From Enterococcus sp. 4G2_DIV0659 (GTDB lineage: Bacteria; Bacillota; Bacilli; Lactobacillales; Enterococcaceae), in contig NZ_NGLE02000001.1 in NCBI RefSeq assembly GCF_002140715.2, positions 1,359,001-1,423,000 on the forward strand: DNA of 64,000 bases. Reading direction: 5' to 3'. Below, piece by piece: positions 59,621-64,000 of this stretch (position 1 is its first letter; each line of letters begins with the position of its first letter). The notes below the pieces were generated by a model. That model was not told the origin of the DNA. It saw nothing but the letters and a program-made list of their open reading frames with translations, and searched no databases. The position numbers and the translations under genes are program-made.

Positions 59621-61084
59621 ATGAAAGAAATTCTCTCCTCTCGATCCAGACGACAATTAGAATTAATGGAACTTTTAGCAGATCACGATTGGGTAACCTT
59701 CGCTTTAGCTTCAGAATCGTTGAATGTTCCCGTAAAAACATTAAAATCAGATATTATTGAGTTGGAAGCATTACTTGCACCAGCAACAATCGAAGCATCT
59801 AAAAAATATGGGATTCGTTTAGCAACAAATTTTGGTTTTTGTAAAACAAGTATCTATCAAAAATTTTTAAAAAATAGCGTTGAGTTTCAATTAATCGAAA
59901 AAATATTCTTACATAACTTCTCTACAATTATTGATTTAGCCGACGATCTTTATACAAGTGTTTCAACCATTAAGCGAATCGTTTTGCGAGTAAATCAACT
60001 ACTTCAAGTAGAAGGTTTTACAATTAATTTGAAAAAAATGCAGCTTGTCGGCGATCCACATAGTATTTGTAATTTTATGCAGCATTATTTTTATGAAAAA
60101 TATGGCGTAGCAGAAAGCCTGTTAACACCAGCTCAATTAATTAGCTTAGATCAAGTTGGACTTCAGATCGTTAAACAAGCTGAACCAAATAAACCATCTT
60201 ATACCTTAGATTTTTCTCTTTTAAACCGATTACGCTTTTACACATATACCGTTATCAACTTACTAAAACACAATAGTGAAAATCAACTTTATGATATTCC
60301 AGAAAAAGAGTTTTCGATTCTTAATGATCCTTATGCATGTGATGAGTTTTATTGTCAGTTTAAATTGCCTTTATCTCCAGCGAACATAAACACTTTTTTC
60401 TATTTGTTTTTTAGTGATCAATACGTCGATTCCATCGATACCTTACATAAAATGACCAAAGTCGATCGACAAGCGCATTTAAAATATCAAAAAATTGAAA
60501 CTCTTCTTCTAGAGATTGAAAAAAAGATGGGATGCAAATGCAACCACTTTGATGATATTTTTATGTCTCTCTATAATTTAGACTGTCAAATCCATGGACG
60601 GACATTTATCCTCCATGACAAGAATAAGGAGTTTCTTTCAGGGATCAAAAACCTTTATGGGCATTTTCCTATGGAGTTGATCCATTCTTTGCAAGCTATT
60701 TTTTATTCCAATCCTTACAAAGAGTATCTAGTCTATGAAGCTATTTCAATTTTATTCACCCGTTGGCCAAATTTACTTGATCGTTTAGAATACTCTACAC
60801 CAACCATGAATGCCTGTCTTTTATTCAACTCCGGATTAGAATATATGGACATGCTTTCTGAACGAATCACATATTACTTACGCGGACGTTTTTCTTGCAC
60901 ACCATTACATGTGACTTCACTGGAGAAATTGGAAAAAGAAGCCGCAGAATATGACTGTATCATAACGAATATTCCTGAAATCTATATTAACAATATTCCG
61001 ATTATCGTAATTCCACTCATTCCCGATGCAAAAAGCTTCGATAAATTGATGCTGGTTTATGAAGATCATTTTGGTAAAAAATGA
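59621..61084 (+). CDS. Mga-family (PRD/HTH) transcriptional regulator
   Basis: 487 aa. N-terminal winged helices of the Mga type (SRRQLELMELLADHDWVTFALASESLNV and DLADDLYTSVSTIKRIVLRVN), a central all-helical part resembling PRD domains, and a C-terminal EIIB-like Rossmann segment (FSCTPLHVTSLEKLEKEAAEYDCIITNIPE). PRD histidines are not obvious, so phosphorylation control is uncertain. Such regulators govern surface and secreted proteins; the divergent LPMO gene is the natural candidate target. Confidence 0.85.
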   Translation: MKEILSSRSRRQLELMELLADHDWVTFALASESLNVPVKTLKSDIIELEALLAPATIEASKKYGIRLATNFGFCKTSIYQKFLKNSVEFQLIEKIFLHNFSTIIDLADDLYTSVSTIKRIVLRVNQLLQVEGFTINLKKMQLVGDPHSICNFMQHYFYEKYGVAESLLTPAQLISLDQVGLQIVKQAEPNKPSYTLDFSLLNRLRFYTYTVINLLKHNSENQLYDIPEKEFSILNDPYACDEFYCQFKLPLSPANINTFFYLFFSDQYVDSIDTLHKMTKVDRQAHLKYQKIETLLLEIEKKMGCKCNHFDDIFMSLYNLDCQIHGRTFILHDKNKEFLSGIKNLYGHFPMELIHSLQAIFYSNPYKEYLVYEAISILFTRWPNLLDRLEYSTPTMNACLLFNSGLEYMDMLSERITYYLRGRFSCTPLHVTSLEKLEKEAAEYDCIITNIPEIYINNIPIIVIPLIPDAKSFDKLMLVYEDHFGKK

Positions 61085-61101
61085 GCGGTTTGAATAAATC
61101 C

Positions 61102-61159
61102 TATACCTAAATAGAGTAGAAAGGCATCCGTCGATGTCTTTCTACTCTATTTAGGTATA
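61102..61159. terminator. Very long palindrome after the Mga-type gene
   Basis: 27-bp stem with a single G-T pair, from TATACCTAAATAGAGTAG (61102-61119) onward to a 4-nt loop CGTC (61129-61132) and back to 61159. It lies between convergent genes and has no T-run. Confidence 0.75.
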
Positions 61160-61161
61160 AG

Positions 61162-61728
61162 TTATTCACTTTCAGTACACTTAAAGCAGTACTGTACATG
61201 ATCATTCACCATGCCTGTTGCTTGCATAAAGGCATAAACCGTTGTTGTTCCTAAAAATTTAAATCCTTTTTTCTTTAAGTCTTTACTAATCTTATCGGAT
61301 AACTCTGTCGATGCTGGAACTTCCTTGATTTCTTTCCAACGATTTTGAATAGGTTTACAATCAATATATGACCAGATAAATTGATCAAAACTGCCATATT
61401 CTTCTTGAATTTGCATAAATACTTGCGCATTATTGATGGTTGCATTGATTTTCAATTTATTCCTAATAATACCTGGATCTTCTAATAAAGAATCGATTTT
61501 TTCTTGATCATAGGCAGCGATTTTCACATAATCAAAATGATCGTACGCACGCCGTAACGTCTCTCGTTTTTTTAGAATTGTCGACCAACTCAAACCAGCC
61601 TGCATGCTTTCTAAAACCAACATTTCAAACAATTTCCGATCATCATGTTCTGCTGTTCCCCACTCTTCATCGTGGTATTTCGCTTCCAACTCATTTGTAT
61701 TGGCCCAATCACACCGCATTTTTCCCAT
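61162..61728 (-). CDS. tag: DNA-3-methyladenine glycosylase I
   Basis: 188-aa base-excision repair enzyme removing 3-methyladenine. The N-terminal MRCDWANTNELEAKYHDEEWG, QAGLSWSTILKKRE (with the catalytic-pocket Glu/Trp region) and the C-terminal FLGTTTVYAFMQATGMVNDH are the Tag signature. The zinc-binding residues Cys (near start), His (YHDEEWG), and the terminal Cys pair in YCFKC are retained. Start ATG 61728 follows GGAGGGAAT; an internal ATG three codons on is also possible. Confidence 0.94.
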   Translation of the reverse strand: MGKMRCDWANTNELEAKYHDEEWGTAEHDDRKLFEMLVLESMQAGLSWSTILKKRETLRRAYDHFDYVKIAAYDQEKIDSLLEDPGIIRNKLKINATINNAQVFMQIQEEYGSFDQFIWSYIDCKPIQNRWKEIKEVPASTELSDKISKDLKKKGFKFLGTTTVYAFMQATGMVNDHVQYCFKCTESE

Positions 61729-61851
61729 AATTCCCTCCCCCTCGTATTTTCTTGTTTAATTAAGAATAACACGAGAACGTATGTTTGTAAATGTATAAAA
61801 AGACCCGGGATTTCTCCCAGATCTTATATAATATGAAGGAATCAACACAAA

Positions 61852-62556
61852 TTACACGTACCGATCTAATTTACTTGCTGCTTCTTCATCTAAGATGACA
61901 GTAAGATTTGGATGAAGTTGTAAAATAGATGCTGGATATTTTTCTGTCACAGACCCTTGTAGTACATGTTTCACCATTTCAGCTTTTTTCTCGCCATTCA
62001 CAATCAGAATTAAATGTTTCACACGCATAACACTGACAGGTCCCATAGTGACAAATTCCATGCCTTTTTCCATTTCTCCTGGGACAAACCATGGTTCTTC
62101 TCCGGATACTTTCACTTTGTACGTTAAATTTTCAAATCTTGTTGTTGTAGGCATATTCCCACAAAAATGTCCATCACCACCTAGACCGATCAACATTGCA
62201 TCTAAACCACCATCCATTGCCAAGCGTTTGTCTTGTTCTGCGTAATTTTCTACAGTCAAAGGATGAATATTTGCTTCATGAATATTTGCTGGATTTAAAT
62301 ACAATTTTCTTAAATCAGTGATTGTGATTCCTTCATTTTGACCAGCCACCGGAATTTCATCAAAATTGTAATAATGAACATTTGTATAATTCGGTGAATC
62401 TTTTACAATCTCTACCATTTTTTTATACACACCAACTGGAGTATTTCCAGCCGTAATTGATAAATTCACACGTTTATCTTGGTTCATATGCCCTAATAAA
62501 ATATTTTTGGTTGTCTCACTCATCGCTTCAAAATCTTTTTCAACAATCACTTTCAT
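61852..62556 (-). CDS. NagB-like sugar-phosphate isomerase/deaminase paralogue
   Basis: About 234 aa of the glucosamine-6-phosphate deaminase/6-phosphogluconolactonase superfamily. The substrate loop SITAGNTPVGVYKKM and FDEIPV (matching DEY of NagB) are present, but the catalytic segment is LGGDGHFCGNMP where NagB has GxDGHIAFNEP: Asp and His are kept, and the Glu of the ring-opening triad is Met. So NagB activity is uncertain, and it may act on another amino or keto sugar phosphate. ATG 62556 is 8 nt after GGAG; a GTG at 62565 is possible. Confidence 0.82.
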   Translation of the reverse strand: MKVIVEKDFEAMSETTKNILLGHMNQDKRVNLSITAGNTPVGVYKKMVEIVKDSPNYTNVHYYNFDEIPVAGQNEGITITDLRKLYLNPANIHEANIHPLTVENYAEQDKRLAMDGGLDAMLIGLGGDGHFCGNMPTTTRFENLTYKVKVSGEEPWFVPGEMEKGMEFVTMGPVSVMRVKHLILIVNGEKKAEMVKHVLQGSVTEKYPASILQLHPNLTVILDEEAASKLDRYV

Positions 62557-62779
62557 TTCATTCACTCCATTTCCTTTTTATACTTTAATTGTACAATGTG
62601 GGAACCATCCCATGTCAAATTTTTTAGTATATTTATGTTTCATGTTTTTATAAACTACCTATCGAACTAATGTAATTCCTTATTAATAAAATACAAAAAA
62701 ACAATTGAAAAAAAGTAACCCTCACTTTTATTTCAATTGCCTATTACATTTATCTACATAATAACCTTAGCAGTATCAC

Positions 62780-63541
62780 TTATTTATAAATCGTCCAAAA
62801 ATTCACAGCTTCATTCGTTAATTCCTCAGCGGTAAACTCTTTTTTAGAATGCCCTTTTGCCTCAGAATCATTTGGATCATTCACCCAGAATTTTCCATTA
62901 TTGGTTCCGCTAAGCACCATAATATGTCCTGTCTCTGTAAATAAGCCTGGCTTGACCGAGACAATCACTGGATGATTTTGCTTTAATTGTTCCTCCACTG
63001 CAGTAATGTCCATTTCAAGGTCTTCAAATTGGTATCCTTTCATCATAGCAAAGTCAGAAAAGGCTACCCACGCCGTTCCTTCCCCTTCCATATAATAGTC
63101 ATTTTTGGACCAGTTTAAAATATCTTGAGGCGTATAGTCTTTATTATCCAAATAAGAAGATACCATAGCTAATGATACAATCGCGCAGCCATTAATTTCT
63201 ATCGTATCCCCTTTAGGATTTCCCGTCCCATAAGGCGTTGCCTTCCAGCGGTCATCCGTTTGTAATAATAATTTAATCGGCATTCGGTTAGCAAACTTTC
63301 CTTGAGCCATCTCTTGATTGATTTGCTCAGCATAGGTAAGCTGCTTTACTTTTTCTTGTTTTTTCTCAGAGGTGGTGGTTGTCTCTGTTGTTTTAACATC
63401 CTTTTTATCAGTGAACATCGCTGAAAATCCATGTCCTTCTTCCATCGGAGCTATTTTTGCTAACAACGCGCCTGCAAAAGTAGTGATGATTAATAACGCT
63501 ATAATATAAATTTTTGATTTTTCATTCTTTTTTTGTTTCAT
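62780..63541 (-). CDS. Membrane-anchored C39-like cysteine peptidase
   Basis: 253 aa. An N-terminal helix (IYIIALLIITTFAGALLA, residues 10-28) anchors it; a charged linker follows to about residue 85. The C39_2/papain-like domain begins IKLLLQTDDRWKATPYG, has the catalytic Cys in INGCAIVSLAMVSSYL, the His in ETGHIMVLSG and the Asp in FWVNDPND. The active site would face outside. There is no ABC transporter or bacteriocin gene beside it, so it is not a leader-cleaving C39 of the usual kind. GAGGGAGAC precedes the ATG. Confidence 0.88.
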   Translation of the reverse strand: MKQKKNEKSKIYIIALLIITTFAGALLAKIAPMEEGHGFSAMFTDKKDVKTTETTTTSEKKQEKVKQLTYAEQINQEMAQGKFANRMPIKLLLQTDDRWKATPYGTGNPKGDTIEINGCAIVSLAMVSSYLDNKDYTPQDILNWSKNDYYMEGEGTAWVAFSDFAMMKGYQFEDLEMDITAVEEQLKQNHPVIVSVKPGLFTETGHIMVLSGTNNGKFWVNDPNDSEAKGHSKKEFTAEELTNEAVNFWTIYK

Positions 63542-63774
63542 GACTGTCTCCCTCGTTTAAGTTGAAAGAATTCTACTTTCAAAAAAAGTACATATATAGT
63601 AATCAGTACTTCTTAATATTACTGAAACTGTGAAAAAAAGCAAGTCTTAATAACTGCACAAAGAAATAATAGCGAACATATTTTCTTGAAATATTTCCTT
63701 TTATTGGGTAAAATGGTAGTATCTAATTATTCAGAGTCTTTTAGTAATAGCGAATTCGCAAAGGAGGTAGAAGG

Positions 63775-64000
63775 ATGGACAATAATCATAAATCAACAAT
63801 GAAGAGCATTTCAAAATTGATCAGCCAATCTTCCCAAAATTTCTTTTCGGCTTTTTTAGACGACTCTAAAGATAAACAGAGTAAGGACAAAGAACGTGAG
63901 GATATTCTTAAGAAATTACAAGTCGCCTCTGCTCAAAAAAGTCTAGTTGTTCTACAGCTAAAGGAAACACCTGCATCTCAAAAATTCGAAACCGTTTCGG
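63775..64000 (+). CDS. Unrecognised protein, 5' part cut by the window edge
   Basis: 75 codons from ATG 63775 (6 nt after AAAGGAGG), open to the end of the window. It begins MDNNHKSTMKSISKLISQ and is rich in Lys, Asp, Ser and Gln, with no signal peptide or membrane helix so far. A helical, charged segment (KDKQSKDKEREDILKKLQ) follows. I do not recognise a family. Confidence 0.7.
   Translation, partial: MDNNHKSTMKSISKLISQSSQNFFSAFLDDSKDKQSKDKEREDILKKLQVASAQKSLVVLQLKETPASQKFETVS

Noticed and set aside
62780..63541. Bacteriocin-processing C39 exporter
   Set aside because: The protein has a single membrane helix and no ABC domain, and no precursor peptide gene is nearby.

Overview
The window is a chromosomal stretch of a low-GC Gram-positive coccus, almost certainly an Enterococcus related to E. 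faecalis. The evidence is the gene content: a class A penicillin-binding protein of the PBP2a type, a lysine-adding MurE, a WxL-domain remnant, PepV, a signal-peptide-bearing chitin-active LPMO beside a Mga-family regulator, and the E. faecalis-type maltose pathway (PTS MalT, maltose-6'-phosphate phosphatase MapP, maltose phosphorylase, beta-phosphoglucomutase, MalR). The species cannot be fixed from sequence alone. There are no rRNA or tRNA genes, no CRISPR array, no recognisable insertion sequence and no prophage block.

Layout. 0-9.3 kb: 5' part of a phosphatidylserine synthase gene, UPF0342 protein, PBP2a, a gap with two nearly identical small-RNA-like units, a YcxB-like membrane protein, an RluA pseudouridine synthase, a phosphohexomutase with an ArgR-type regulator, and a Fic protein. 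9.4-12.45 kb: a lipoprotein, then about 2.2 kb without ordinary genes. That gap holds two inverted-repeat-bounded structured elements and three tandem 440-bp copies of what looks like a type I toxin-antitoxin module. 12.45-26.3 kb: quaternary-amine ABC transporter, broken WxL gene, pepV, NAD(P)H-hydrate dehydratase, ABC-2 transporter pair, RsuA, an epoxide-hydrolase-like enzyme with a structured leader, and the lipid II flippase/MurE pair. 26.4-37 kb: AEC transporter, Bcr/CflA-type MFS exporter preceded by three tandem copies of the same leader family, SDR, two serine hydrolases, copper ATPase, and an overlapping pair of ParB-fold paralogues.

37.3-54.8 kb is the maltose/maltodextrin region. 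Maltose enters by MalT as maltose 6'-phosphate, is dephosphorylated by MapP, split by maltose phosphorylase, and glucose 1-phosphate is isomerised by PgmB. Maltodextrins enter through a binding protein and two permeases (MdxEFG; no ATPase here) and are cut by a neopullulanase, an alpha-1,6-glucosidase and an alpha-1,4-glucosidase. Four similar operator palindromes sit in the four promoters, while the malR gene itself carries a one-base frameshift. A 170-bp dispersed repeat lies between mdxE and mdxF, and a second copy lies at 5.4 kb.

54.9-64 kb: GyrI-like protein, AraC and MerR regulators, DUF4260 protein, a five-domain LPMO divergent from a Mga-type regulator, DNA-3-methyladenine glycosylase, a NagB-like protein lacking one catalytic residue, a C39-type peptidase, and the start of an unrecognised gene.

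The most unusual content is in the non-coding parts: the triple toxin-antitoxin array, the twin C-rich small RNAs, the covarying leader family placed just before Shine-Dalgarno sequences, and the repeat inside the maltodextrin operon.
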